The notes beneath the pieces were generated by a model. The model was not told the DNA's origin, did no database searches, and saw only the letters and a program-made list of their open reading frames with translations. Below, piece after piece: positions 24,876 to 33,176 of a stretch of DNA of 64,000 bases (its first letter is position 1; each line of letters starts with the position of its first letter). The DNA is from Batillaria attramentaria (lineage: Eukaryota > Mollusca > Gastropoda > Batillariidae). Made by a program: the position numbers and the translations under genes. The stretch lies in the NCBI GenBank assembly GCA_018292915.2, contig JACVVK020000336.1, forward strand, positions 533,501-597,500. The letters are read 5' to 3'.

Positions 24876-26811
24876 AATTTTAATGTATTGTGTTGTCACT
24901 GTACGTCTGAGCAGATATTAAATTTCCCCAGGAGGAATCAATAAGGTACTCTTATCTTCATAAAAAACACCAATATTTTTTCATCTCTGAACACCATTTA
25001 ACTGTTTGCACCATGTCCTCAGCGTGTACCTAGGCCCTCACCTGATTGCTCCGTATATTTTTGTATATATTTTTTCCTTTTCACTTGTCATAATTATTTA
25101 GTTTAATTCTTGTTTTTGGTACAGTTCTTTTTACATACGTACATACATACTTGCCAACAGGCTTACATGCAAAATCTTGCGGGTAAAGGTTTCAATGATA
25201 CCTACTTGGACACTATCATCTGTTATATTCTTAACATACAGTTGCAAACATTATCCAGTTGCCAAATGTTATATGTATGTGATCACTTAGTCTAGTTATT
25301 GAAACATAGTTACATAATTTATTCATTTGTTTCGTAAAGGTCTTACGATCCATTTTATGCTTGCAATATACTTTTCCAATTCGTAGTTTCCTTGAGTTCG
25401 TATCCCGGCTGGGGCCAAATAATTGTGCTGGCTTTTTCATCGTTGCCCCGTCTTTGATATCACCCGTATGTGGTGGAAAAGGACGTTAAACCCCCACCCC
25501 CCCCCCCCTCCTCTATATTAGGAATTATCTTTTGTCTAAATTCTCTGTAGGATTCTATAGTGTCGTTCTAAAATTATTTGTTTCCGTGATTTTTCTTGTA
25601 CCCAGCACCTTTCATACAAACGGACTTTGTTACATCCGATGTTTCTCACAACCGGTCTATACTGTAATTCGAAACATTTTTCTTTTAGATTGTCTAATTT
25701 TGGATATACAAGTAAAGCCATGTGTTTCCATTTGTGTTGTGAAGTTTTTAGTTTCCTAATCCATGACAACTTAACAGACTTTATAAAGTAGTGTAGGTAC
25801 CCCCCTCCCCCACCCCCCACCCCCCCTCTTTTTGCAGCGTTTCAACTGCTAGTTTGCGATAGACCCGATCACGTTTTTTTGTTTTTTTTAATCCTATACA
25901 AATCTAAAACAATTTCTGCAAAATCTGTACAAAATGATGGTGTGTGTGGGGGGGGGGGGGGGGAGGGGGAGGGGGTGGTGGTGGTGGTGGTGGTAGAGGG
26001 ATCCATAAATACGTTAGTTTGGACAGGGTGAGTGACTTAAGCAAAGCTACACTCTCAAGTGGGGTTATGTGTCTACTAAGCCATATTGACATTAAAGATT
26101 TAATTTCTGCATGACTGTTTTTATCTATAATTTAAGTCATGGGATTTTATAACATTATTAGTAAACCAGATCCCTAGTATTCTGAATTCTTTAGGATTCC
26201 AATTAGTCTTAAGTGTGTCAAATACTTGATTTCTTAGCTCCATCTGCTAACAAGCCATACTGAGTCTGTCTAATCATAGTTCAACAGCAGTCCTGTTTTC
26301 TTACCAAATTATCTTTTTCCAAATCAAATGGCACTTGGTCCCCTTCTAATAAGATCTGTGTGTCGTCGGCGACCTGTGCTATCTGCCTATCTTATGCTCC
26401 TTAGTTTTCAAATATATATTGCTTCAATGTTTTTTCTTCTCGAATCATTATTGCCAGGATTTCTACACATAATATACGGTGAGACGGGGTCGCCTTGTCT
26501 GCAGCCGCGTTTAATATTGAACCATTCTGTTGTACTGCCGTTTGCCAATAAAGCTGATATTATATTTTTTTTAAAAGAAATCTGCCTACCTGCACATTAC
26601 CTGCCCAAATCCGAACGTTCCAAGTCAAACTCAAGTCTACTGAGTCAAAAGCTTTTTCAAAATCTAGGCTGAGTGACAAACCAGGCCTATCTTTTAAGGT
26701 TTTATCTGGCTCATTCCAGTCTATCCTTTTGTTTTGGGTTTTATCACTGGTACTTGTTCTTGGTTTTTAATTGTCTCTGTCTATCCTTTATCATTTCTAC
26801 TCAGTCGTGTT

Positions 26812-26862
<51 letters not shown>

Positions 26863-26968
26863 CTTTTACTTTCTAGTTGTTCTTACGTAGTGTACACTGA
26901 GTTTTTTTTTTTAACTTCGGTTTTAGAATGTAAGGCGCCTAGAGCTCGCCTCCCGGGGATAGGCGCCC

Positions 26969-27001
<33 letters not shown>

Positions 27002-27511
27002 GCTGGATTTTTCCTACCTAGGTCGACTCCTACCCAGAGCGGATGTGCTATGGGCCGAATGGGGAGGCTGATGCCACACAGCCGAGATTCACCCACTCCA
27101 CAGGTGCGACTTTAGGGGTGCTTTCCTTGGTATGACACATCTGACGATGTGGAAGAGTACGCGGGCTGCACCGCAGATGGAGTAGTTCCCGGGCCTGGTT
27201 AACGCCGGGATATTTAACAAGGCAGGAAACGATGAATGCGGCCCTATCACGCAGTCCTAATCCACATGAACCTCCATAGCATCATCGTACCATCATCTAC
27301 ATCCTCATCGTCATGCATTAATGAAAATTGCCCCAGCTTCCGGGCCCTATGACTTGGGAAGAATACCATTGAAACTGGCAAAAGGAAGGGAAAGGAAGGG
27401 GAAAAACGTGAAAAATTTAGGTCACATAACTAAAGAGCATTAATCTCTCTTACCTTGCGCAGTCACCGGCGATATCAAAACAAGCAAAAGGACCAGTGCC
27501 ATTTTGTGCAT
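9376..27511 (-). CDS. IgSF type I transmembrane receptor (gene 1), 11-exon model
   Basis: Probable cell-surface receptor. Eleven minus-strand exons join in one frame of 336 residues. They encode a signal peptide ([19 protein letters not shown]), one Ig domain built from two half-exons (Cys in TIKC and in the F-strand motif GIYQCQY), a 15-residue stalk, a transmembrane helix at about residues 161-180 with stop-transfer NRKR, and a long hydrophilic tail rich in K, E and S. Every junction matches in phase although each exon was found independently, which strongly supports the model. Consensus splice sites flank all exons; the weakest acceptor is that of exon 7. I see no ITIM or ITAM and no named orthologue. 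The last exon is shortened by an 8-nt deletion relative to its duplicate, and a duplicated tail cassette lies downstream. Two degenerate Ig half-exons (19590-19707, 20023-20150) do not fit the phase. Ligand and function are unknown; an immune or recognition role is inference. Confidence 0.7.
10001..10290 (-). repeat. LINE 3'-end fragment with long (CA)n
   Basis: CGAACGAACGAAACTTTATT followed by ACAAGGATAAAAGATTAGG and a CTTTGCTAGGCTACTT block resembles 20866-20950 (GATGATGATAAAACTTTATT...), which reads as the reverse complement of a LINE tail. The (CA)n array 10122-10200 splits it. It is nested inside the F1 element. Confidence 0.5.
11286..12440 (+). mobile_element. Tc1/mariner element with terminal inverted repeats
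   Basis: 1155 bp have matching ends TACTCTTCCAAAAAAGAAAC and its reverse complement at 12421-12440, flanked by TA at 11284-11285 and 12441-12442. The flanks rejoin to GCACTATTATAGATTTAGC, which matches uninterrupted F1 sequence at 17267, so the insertion site is exact. The transposase inside is broken (separate entry). Confidence 0.9.
11583..12211 (+). pseudogene. Tc1-like transposase, deleted and frameshifted
   Basis: The first frame has the helix-turn-helix domain ([19 protein letters not shown], then [10 protein letters not shown] and DRPRSGRP). A second frame carries the second helix-turn-helix ([15 protein letters not shown]). A third ends with the last part of the DDE domain ([20 protein letters not shown]). 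The middle of the catalytic domain with the first two Asp residues is deleted and there are at least two frame changes. The element is therefore non-autonomous. Confidence 0.85.
13203..13243 (-). CDS. gene 1 exon 10, cytoplasmic tail
   Basis: The acceptor TTTGTTTCAG lies before 13243 and the donor T|GTAAGTTG after 13203, with lead 1 and remainder 1. It encodes [13 protein letters not shown]. The F1 hairpin end touches the donor: bases after GTAAGT belong to, or overlap, the transposon terminus. Confidence 0.65.
13473..13569 (-). CDS. gene 1 exon 9, cytoplasmic tail
   Basis: The acceptor TGTGTTGTAG lies before 13569 and the donor GACGG|GTGAGC after 13473, with lead 2 and remainder 2; 31 codons. 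The end [10 protein letters not shown] resembles the end of exon 7 (KKSSAER) and of the duplicate 5938-6031 (EESSVDG), so tail exons may themselves be old internal duplicates. Confidence 0.7.
13876..13934 (-). CDS. gene 1 exon 8, cytoplasmic tail
   Basis: The acceptor CTTGTTGCAG lies before 13934 and the donor ACG|GTAAAC after 13876, with lead 1 and remainder 1. It encodes [19 protein letters not shown], a basic segment. It was found by asking which phase was needed between exons 7 and 9, and it fits exactly. No duplicate of it was found in unit 1. Confidence 0.6.
14085..14450 (+). repeat. non-LTR element 3' fragment
   Basis: The segment shares long runs with 41235-41680 (for example CTACCAGTGGTTAGGAATAA, TAGGAGATGATAAGTTGCAA and GCGCGGCTTTAAGCCCTAAA). 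That copy is a dated insertion with an (ACTC)n tail, so this is the same family. A (TGTC)n tract precedes it at 14033. Confidence 0.65.
14480..14553. repeat. (CA)n microsatellite
   Basis: Perfect array of about 37 units in the intron between exons 7 and 8 of gene 1. Confidence 0.95.
14776..14908 (-). CDS. gene 1 exon 7, cytoplasmic tail
   Basis: The acceptor TTTTTAAG lies before 14908 (a weak pyrimidine tract) and the donor AAAG|GTAGGC after 14776, with lead 2 and remainder 2. Its 43 codons include [19 protein letters not shown] and end in a Lys/Ser cluster. The other frames are closed. Confidence 0.6.
15203..15272. repeat. (CA)n(CT)n microsatellite
   Basis: A CA array runs into CT repeats in the intron between exons 6 and 7 of gene 1. 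Confidence 0.95.
15480..15541 (-). CDS. gene 1 exon 6, cytoplasmic tail
   Basis: The acceptor TTTGCACAG lies before 15541 and the donor AAT|GTAAGT after 15480, with lead 1 and remainder 1. It encodes [20 protein letters not shown], a basic juxtamembrane segment following the transmembrane exon. Confidence 0.65.
15795..15870 (-). mobile_element. tRNA-like SINE fragment (tentative)
   Basis: The reverse complement carries a B-box-like GAGTTCGATTCCCG next to GGGGCATCGATTTTTTAC. No A box or element ends could be placed. Confidence 0.3.
16262..16403 (-). CDS. gene 1 exon 5, transmembrane exon
   Basis: The acceptor TGTACCAG lies before 16403 and the donor CCAG|GTAGGTT after 16262, with lead 2 and remainder 2. 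It encodes an acidic/Gly-rich stem ([12 protein letters not shown]), then a 20-residue Val/Ala/Leu helix ([16 protein letters not shown]) and the stop-transfer NRKRL. This is the exon that makes the product a membrane protein. Confidence 0.8.
16437..16495. repeat. (CA)n(CGCA)n compound microsatellite
   Basis: CA repeats change to CGCA tetranucleotides 35 bp upstream of the transmembrane exon acceptor (minus-strand sense). Confidence 0.95.
16611..18242 (-). mobile_element. F1 Helentron-like element, full-length copy with embedded SINE
   Basis: The 5' end (AACAAGGAGGAACGGCCCCG in minus sense) is at 18242. The 3' end carries CTGCCCCGTCTCATAAAA and the palindrome GTTGTTTCTCTATAGAGAAA at 16611. 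The interior has a (TG)n array, about 2.5 tandem units of roughly 190 bp (17399-17790) with repeated TGACGTCA palindromes, (CT)n runs and a tRNA SINE. There is no open frame. It shares both termini and the whole layout with 46508-48103. It lies in the intron between exons 4 and 5 of gene 1. Confidence 0.75.
17839..18010 (+). mobile_element. tRNA-derived SINE carried inside F1
   Basis: Contains GGTGGCCGAATGG (A box), GAGAGTTCGAATCCTGG (B box), the GTTGCCCCGTCTTTGATATC body and an ACCCACCC tail. The same SINE sits at the same place in the other complete F1 copy (47716), so it was inserted before that F1 subfamily amplified. Confidence 0.85.
18505..18622. repeat. foldback (hairpin) MITE-like sequence
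   Basis: The left arm TTACACCATATGACTTGGTT...GAATACCGAC pairs with the right arm GTCGGTATTC...AAGTTATGTGGTGTAA; about 30 bp arms surround a 45 bp loop. No coding content. Confidence 0.75.
18623..19535. other. intronic sequence of gene 1, nothing recognised
   Basis: No phase-compatible exon, LINE motif or structured repeat was found apart from a poly-T tract at 19363-19384. Confidence 0.4.
19590..19707 (-). pseudogene. degenerate Ig half-exon
   Basis: The frame [17 protein letters not shown] before a GTAGAG donor resembles the end of exon 2 ([17 protein letters not shown] before GTACAG). The available acceptor (TATAAG) gives the wrong phase for gene 1. It is probably a decayed N-half exon of a lost second Ig domain. 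Confidence 0.35.
20023..20150 (-). pseudogene. degenerate Ig C-half exon
   Basis: The frame with [21 protein letters not shown] and a GTACAG donor aligns with exon 3 ([21 protein letters not shown]). No acceptor gives the required 2-nt lead. It is therefore a decayed duplicate or an exon used in another context. Confidence 0.45.
20316..20360 (-). CDS. gene 1 exon 4, stalk
   Basis: The acceptor AATTCCAG lies before 20360 and the donor ACTG|GTAAGT after 20316, with lead 2 and remainder 1. It encodes [14 protein letters not shown] with an N-glycosylation sequon (NST). It links the Ig domain to the transmembrane exon and is phase-compatible with both. Confidence 0.65.
20474..20526. repeat. (CA)n microsatellite abutting exon 3
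   Basis: The array directly follows the donor of exon 3 (minus sense GTACATGTGTG...), so the intron begins with a TG repeat. Confidence 0.95.
20532..20717 (-). CDS. gene 1 exon 3, C-terminal half of the Ig domain
   Basis: The acceptor TGCAACAG lies before 20717 and the donor CAAG|GTACAT after 20532, with lead 2 and remainder 1; 61 codons. The F-strand motif EGIYQCQY is diagnostic for an Ig fold, followed by a G-strand-like CTLLVQ. There are two extra Cys pairs (DCTNGYC; PC), and NYT is a glycosylation sequon. Confidence 0.75.
20854..21028 (-). repeat. LINE 3' tail, (CAT)n type
   Basis: (GATGAT)n followed by AAAACTTTATTACACAAGGA is the reverse complement of a LINE 3' UTR with a trinucleotide tail. 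The same form is at 38298 and, degraded, at 10010. A (CA)n array follows at 21029-21091. Confidence 0.6.
21229..23241 (+). mobile_element. F2 Helentron-like element, complete copy
   Basis: It starts AACAAGATGGCCACCAGCCC, followed by TGTTGTTTCCATT, and ends with TAGCCCGTCCTATGATGTTG leading into the palindrome TTTCCATTACTATGGAAA. The interior has (GCAC)n (21621-21707), two tandem units of about 320 bp (22370-22680 and 22690-22980; each has TTACGCCT and GGGCGATAACTC) and (CA)n. No open frame. Sister copies are at 36509, 40076 and 62792. It lies in the intron between gene 1 exons 2 and 3. Confidence 0.75.
21621..21707. repeat. (GCAC)n microsatellite
   Basis: Tetranucleotide array inside the F2 element, next to a (CT)n run at 21576-21598. 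Confidence 0.95.
23255..24276 (-). pseudogene. CR1/Jockey-like LINE, 5'-truncated reverse transcriptase
   Basis: Minus-strand pieces give, in order, [16 protein letters not shown], motif [14 protein letters not shown], the catalytic box [25 protein letters not shown], the [15 protein letters not shown] motif and the C-terminal [16 protein letters not shown]. An in-frame stop lies after LQEIAD and a frameshift after IIMGWN. A related copy lies at 38298-39366. Confidence 0.8.
24331..24471 (-). CDS. gene 1 exon 2, N-terminal half of the Ig domain
   Basis: The acceptor TCTTTACAG lies before 24471 and the donor CCAG|GTACAGG after 24331, with lead 2 and remainder 1; 46 codons. It contains a B-strand-like TIKC in the context [12 protein letters not shown], and an NAT sequon. 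It joins the signal-peptide exon to give ...[13 protein letters not shown]. Confidence 0.75.
24661..24870. repeat. (TGCG)n(TG)n(TC)n compound microsatellite
   Basis: Two rounds of TGCG, TG and TC repeats over 210 bp; the duplicated order suggests one internal duplication of the compound array. Confidence 0.95.
25389..25510 (+). mobile_element. tRNA-derived SINE, 5'-truncated
   Basis: Starts within the B box (GAGTTCGTATCCCGG), then has the usual GTTGCCCCGTCTTTGATATC body and a C-rich tail. Confidence 0.75.
25540..26690 (-). pseudogene. L1/Tx1-like LINE reverse transcriptase remnant
   Basis: Minus-strand fragments give motif A ([14 protein letters not shown], near 26670), motif B ([13 protein letters not shown], near 26500), the thumb ([26 protein letters not shown], positions 25990-26070) and a later segment ([18 protein letters not shown]). 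The catalytic box and many joins are lost. A poly-G/(GGT)n tract at 25949-25993 interrupts it. Confidence 0.75.
26920..27000 (+). repeat. non-LTR 3' end with (ATT)n tail
   Basis: AATGTAAGGCGCCTAGAGCT...GGGGATAGGCGCC and then (TTA)n. Similar GGCGC-containing ends with (AAT)n occur in reverse at 41805 and 58331. Confidence 0.6.
27001..27450. other. unassigned sequence
   Basis: No exon or known repeat could be supported between the (ATT)n tail and the signal-peptide exon. Confidence 0.35.
27454..27511 (-). CDS. gene 1 exon 1, signal peptide
   Basis: ATG at 27511 encodes [19 protein letters not shown], a clear n/h/c-region signal peptide with an Ala-Gln cleavage region, then G|GTAAGA. A second in-frame Met lies three codons on. 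Immediately upstream is a long pyrimidine tract ending CACAG, so a 5' UTR intron may end just before the ATG. Confidence 0.75.
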
Positions 27512-27724
27512 CACCTGTGTTTCAGAGAAAAAAAAAAAGGTTGATGTGTGCAACTCTACACATAAACACGAGTTTAATCTATAATCAAATGCGCTAGGGA
27601 AGTTTATATTATGTTTTAGTTTATTTTGTTTGAGTTTAACTTATCCGTCAACCACGGAGTCAATTTTTGAAGGGCAGTTCAATTTTCGAAGCGAGTTCTA
27701 TTCCAACAATCACCGTGCTCTCAT

Positions 27725-28975
27725 TCTAGAAATATCAAACTCAGTCGTCGTTGTCGGCACCCGTTCGCCTCGGGAGACGATGGTGTAGCGCTAGGCGATG
27801 GAGTTGCATCGCCTCGAGTGGCTGTAAAGTCCCACTCTGGAATGGCAGTCTCTGGAACACTTCGTGCAGATATAGGAGGTTGGCGCTGAGACAGAGGCTG
27901 CCCTTGCCTTCCTCCTGGCTCTCCTGTCGGCCAGCTGATCGTCCCTCGTGCTTTCCACCCTCTTGACAGCTTCGCTGACAGTGACTCTCCACAGCTGACG
28001 GTTTTCGGCTGCACCTTCCCAAGTGCTGGGGTCGATGTCGGCCAGCTTCATGTCGCGTTTGCAGACATCTTTAAAGCGGAGCTGTGGTCTTCCGGTGGGG
28101 CGAGACCCCGCACGCAGTTCTCCATACAGCATGTCCCATGGGATGCGACCTGGTTCCATACGACGCACGTGACCCAACCACTTGATGCGTCTCTGGCTGA
28201 GCAGTGAGAACAGGCTTGGAATGCCGGCACGCTGGAGGACCTCTGTGTTGGTCACCATGTCCTGCCACTTGGTGTGCAGGAGACGTCTAAGGCAGCGGAG
28301 GTGAAAGGTGTTTAGCCGATTCTCCTGACTGGCGTACTTTTGTCCAGGACTCGCTGCCGTACAGGAGGGTGCTGAGAATGCAGACGCGGAGCTTGGTGTT
28401 CTCGGTCAGCTGACTGTTGCTCCATACGCGCTTGCTTAGCTTGGCCATGACTGCGGCGGCTTTCCCTATCCTGGTGCTTATCTCAGTGTCCAGGGAGAGG
28501 GAGCTGGAGATGGTAGAAGCGAGGTAGGTGAAGGAGTCCACCACTTCGAGATGCGTGCTGTCGATGGAGACGTCCAGGGGACAGTCGGTGTCTTGGGCCA
28601 GAATGTTGGTCTTCTTCAGACTGATGGTTAGATCAAACTCATTACAGGCGACTGACTAGCTCTTGCAGTCCGGCTTCTGTGTGAGAAGTCAGGGCAGTGT
28701 CGTCAGCGAACAGCATCTCGCGGATGAGGAACTCCCTGACCTTGGTTTTGGCACGCAATCGGGCGATGTTGAAAAGCTTCCCGTCTGCTCTGGTGCGGAT
28801 GTAGATGCCTTCTGTGCAGTCGTCGAAGGCATACTGAAGGAGCACGGAGAAGAAGATCCCGAAGAGTGTCGGCGCGAGAACGCAGCCCTGCTTCACGCCA
28901 CTGCTCACAGGGAAGGCGTCGGATGTACCACCGTTGTAGTAGACTGTACTGTGTATGTCATCAAACTCAGTACGC
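27725..28975 (-). pseudogene. non-LTR retrotransposon, RT C-terminal half with C2H2-like end
   Basis: Frames in series show SSGVKQGCVLAPTLFGIFF (motif B), the catalytic MLFADDTAL, FTYLASTISSSLSLDTEIS, LCILSTLLYGSESW-type and RIKWLGHVRRMEPGRIP motifs, and a terminal Cys/His cluster (ICTKCSRDCHSRVGLYSHSR). At least two frameshifts (near 28640 and 28310). The layout is common in metazoan non-LTR elements that end in a C2H2-like finger; I do not assign a clade. Confidence 0.8.
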
Positions 28976-29212
28976 TTGTGCTAATCTGGCTTGTCTTGAA
29001 ATCACTTTGGTTACATGGCATTTTAAAAAACTTGAGCTCATTCTAGTCGTGAGTTCTATGGAATGTCAAAAACATGTCTTTACAGATTATGGCAGGGTCT
29101 GTCTTACACTGAGGAAACATCAGACACCTAGCTGAGATCTGCCGCCTTGAAACGAACTATTCCCTTTCAGCTGGCAGTTTCCAAAGATTTTTTTACTATT
29201 TTACAGTCGGGG

Positions 29213-30480
29213 CGCCGGAAGATGTTGGGGGGAGGGGGGGGGGGGGGGCAGAATCTCGGAAGGGGGAACGTTGCCCGAAGAAAGTGAACAGCCGGGGGGG
29301 GGGGGGGGGGGGATCAGATGCTGCGCAGACAAAAAAACCTTTACGAACCAGGGAGCCACTGAAAAAAAGGACATTGCCCGAAAAAAGTGAAAATCGGGGG
29401 GGGGGGGGGGGGGGGGGATCAGAGGAGCGGACAGCCTTCGGTCTGCAAAAACAGTTCTCTGTTGGGTGGGATGAGGGAGAGAGCAGGAAGAGGGGTAGGG
29501 GAGAGGTAGGGGAATCCGGATGTTTTAAAGGCCTGATGTAGTAATAATCCGGCTGTAGTAAAGGAATTTTTGGGTCCCGGTCCCAGCTGTTCTGTTCATG
29601 TTCTCTATTAATTTCCGCCGGTTGTAGTAATATTTTAGACTCCGGATGTATTAATAATCCGCATGTAGTAAAGTTATATTCAAGCCCGGGGGAAGCTGGA
29701 CTCCGGTTGTATTAAATAATGTTCTAGAGTAATCTCCCTTTTCCAAGATGGCGACCAAACGAAATGTTCTTCCATTGTACTTCTTTTTCTTTTTTTTTTT
29801 TACTGATTAAAGACGACATTTCATTCCATAACATCTGACGATTTTTCTTTTAACCCATATTTTTAACAGTGCCCCCCCCCCCCCCCCCCTCCTGAACTGT
29901 TATACATGTATACCCAGGGGCGCCGGAAAATGTTGGGGGGAGGGGGGGCAGAATCTCAGAGGGGGGAAACGCCAGAGCCAGTGAAAGGAAGGACGTTACC
30001 CGGAGAAAGTGAAAAGCGGGGGGGGGGGGGGGGGGGGGGGAGGGGGGCGTTCAGATGTTGCACAGACAAAAACCTTTCCGAACCAGTGAGGCAGTGAAAG
30101 GAAGGACGTTGCCCGAAGAAAGTGAAAAGCGGGGGGGGGGGGGGGGCGCTTCAGATGCTGCGCAGACAAAAACCTTTACGAACCAGGTAGCCACTGAAAG
30201 GTAGGACGTTGCCCAAAAAAAGTGAAACGCCGGGGGGGGGCGGGGGGGGGGGGGAAGTGATTACCAGACGACTTTCTACCAAGTCTGATATTTCATGCAA
30301 CGGCTGATGTGAGTTCTCTGTTGGGTGGGATGAGGGAGAGAGTAGGAAGAGGGGTAGTGGGAGGGGGGTAGGGGAAGGGAGGGGGGGCAGGACCATGGCT
30401 TCCCCCCCCCCTCTTGCCATAGTCACCTGATTTTCCAGGGGGGGGTGGGGGGGGGGGGGGGCAAAAAGATACTCTTGCCC
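29213..30480. repeat. G-rich minisatellite with long poly-G runs
   Basis: Tandem, degenerate units of about 105-120 bp contain GGACGTTGCCCGAAGAAAGT, a run of 12-20 G and CAGATGCTGCGCAGACAAAA. Clear units start near 29270, 29365, 30000, 30105 and 30205. Poly-G runs at 29297, 29396, 30018, 30131 and 30230 could form G-quadruplexes or could be assembly-sensitive. Confidence 0.75.
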
Positions 30481-30737
30481 AACTGCTTGGGTACAGGGAG
30501 GGGGGCAGCTGAGATCGAAACCCACCCCCCAACGTAAGCATGGTAACATTGACATCAGACGAATCGATAAATAAGCAAGCATACGCCACCTAGTCTTTTG
30601 ATCTGAAAGCATAAATGAAGAGAGGGGAAAGAACATTTTAAAAACAAAATTATTTTCATTCGTGTTTCCTGGGTTACACCACGATTTAGAAACGTCAACG
30701 TCTGGTTAGTCGGCCTTGTGGCTAGTTTACCCAATGC

Positions 30738-30911
30738 GCCGGATGTAGCAATAAAACCTTTGAAAATATTACTACAACCGATGTGCCGGATGTATTAATA
30801 AAGCCTTCAAAAATATTACTATAACCGGATTTTGGATGTAGTGATAATCCGGATGTATTAATTAAAAAGTTTGGTCCCGAGGGCCTTTAATACATCCGGA
30901 TTCCACTGTAT
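30738..30911. repeat. repeated CCGGATGTATTAATAA motif and TIR-like end
   Basis: The motif GGATGTA(T/G)TAATAA recurs here and at 29518-29720. The segment ends GGGCCTTTAATACATCCGGA then TTCCACTGTA, which looks like a pogo/Tigger-style inverted terminus. A matching left end could not be fixed with confidence. Confidence 0.4.
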
Positions 30912-33125
30912 TTGGAACACAAACTTGAGATAGGTAACTTTCCAAGCAGTGAACACCTTACCGCAAAAATACCGTGGAAACATTTGAATTAACCTTTCGA
31001 AAGTTGCGCCATACCTTGGTACCCCTCCTTGGCTACATAGAAATGCGCATGCGTACGCCGCGGTGACATAAAAAAGAAAAGAAAAGAAAAGAAAACGTAG
31101 TCGGTTGTTATCAACATATCTAGATACAAAAGAAGCTTCTTATACTTGTGTAATGTGTTTACATTTATAGCATAACAGACGCCGCTCGTTGTATAATTCC
31201 ATGCACGAATTAGGTTTCCCTGTTTCTTGCATTGGTTTCATGTCAGGGAAAGACATAAGACACAACAATGTGGCAACTTGGTTTTTGAAGTACCAGTACA
31301 ATGAGACAAAACGGCGGACGTATAGCAGACGACAAAGAAGTGAAGGGTTTCACCTATTATCAAAACATTGACAAGAATTTCTTTAAAATCATCTTATTAT
31401 CGGCGCACGCTTGACAGTAGTCGAAAAGCACGTTTCGGTGAGTTATTTTGAATGTGAGCATGTGGCCAACGCATTTCAGATTTAACGGATATTATTCTCA
31501 CCACACATTGCAGCGTTCAAGCCGGCTTCCAAAATCTACAAACCACTGGTTGGCAACCCTCCGGAGGATCCGGATTACATACTGTAGCTATTGCTAACAA
31601 GTTTTCCTGGCAACAACATCATGACAGTTTTTGTCTTTTGTGGAATATACGTCTTGTGCTACCTTTCGCGGTTGTCGTACCGTGTTTGTTTGTCAGTCGT
31701 CCAAATCCCTAACACTCCCCCATCCCCCATCCCCCCCTCCCCCCCCCCCCCCACACACACACACACATCTCGTCCAATTAAAATTAATTGAATGACACAG
31801 CACAGCGTGCCCTCTTTTTCACTACACCGGTGTTTCCTCGCGTATACGTATTCACGGTGTGCGGCCGCGCGAGCACTGCGTCCGCGGCTGCGAGCCAGTC
31901 ACTCGCCTCATTTCTCAAAAATGAGCGCAACAATACACAATCACGCCAGCTCTGGTTCCGAGATAGCTCAAAGGTACCGTTAGACACCGTCAAATACCCA
32001 CTTCCTAGAACCTAGCGCAACCTGGCCGGGAAATATGGAAACCCTTCTCTGTGACTACGCTTCTTTTGTCTGACTGGCTACGTTTGAAATAGCAACAACG
32101 ATTCATTCCCAACTTCTAGGACTACAACAGAGTACAATACTAAGACACTTACTTTTGCCTGTGAGCAATGAAAGCGCCGTTTTCTTTGCACGAGCAAATG
32201 TCGACTTGTCTGATCCACCATATTTCCCAAGCGAACTATTTTCTTCCGGTTGGAATTTTTCAGGTCGAACAATCAGTTACTAGACCGGGCCATGACTAGA
32301 CCCTTTGTTTTCAGGGATTCCATGAATTAATAATATATTCCACATAACTTAATGATATTGCTAAAATGTGAATATGACATGCACGTCATGTCTTTAAAGA
32401 TAATAAACTGATTAACTGGTTGATTACATTATTGAGTGATTTATTGATTGTTATAGCTTGGGTGATTGACTGATTGGTCTATGAGTGAATTATTTACAAA
32501 CTAGTTGATAGGAAAATCACTGCATGTAGTAAACCTCAGACAGTAACACAGCAGATGTCTTCGTGGACGGCTTCAGTAATGCCAGTGGCAGGCGGTGCAC
32601 TTCACACTGAATTGTGGGAAACGAATGGGAAGGTCATGTGCTTAGGGAAGCCCGAGTGTGGCTGAGATAAGATGGGGTATGTGGAAAGAAGGGTGGGATT
32701 TTTAATCAAAAGTGAGATAAGTAATTTTGAGTCCGTTTGGACTACTGAATTGCCTGGGATTAGTTGTATTTCATACCTGCCAGTGTACCTGGCTTCGTCC
32801 GGGGCTGATGATGTATCACGTGTAGTAAGTGCTTTATGGTCTCCCTGTTTGGCGATACGTGGTGTAAAAGGACGTGAAACTCCATTTTCCGAGATTTTAT
32901 TGCCCCGCCAGAATGAGCTCGGAGTTCCTCTGAAAACACCCACGAATGTTGCTCGTGATGTGAGAACTCTAGTCTAAGTTAAGATTTATCGCGTACACAC
33001 AGAGACAATGATGTTTATTTTTATACATTATATAGATAAGTATTTCCCTGTACAAAACAACAGTATTGTTGTAAGGATTACTCATCGTTATGTATGTACA
33101 AACATCGTGAAAAGTTCCATGATCC

Positions 33126-33176
<51 letters not shown>

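Noticed and set aside
31621..31690. Signal peptide exon for gene 2 (MTVFVFCGIYVLCY)
   Set aside because: Hydrophobic but without a basic start, a cleavage region or a good donor; the required 1-nt remainder is met only by a poor GTGTTT site.
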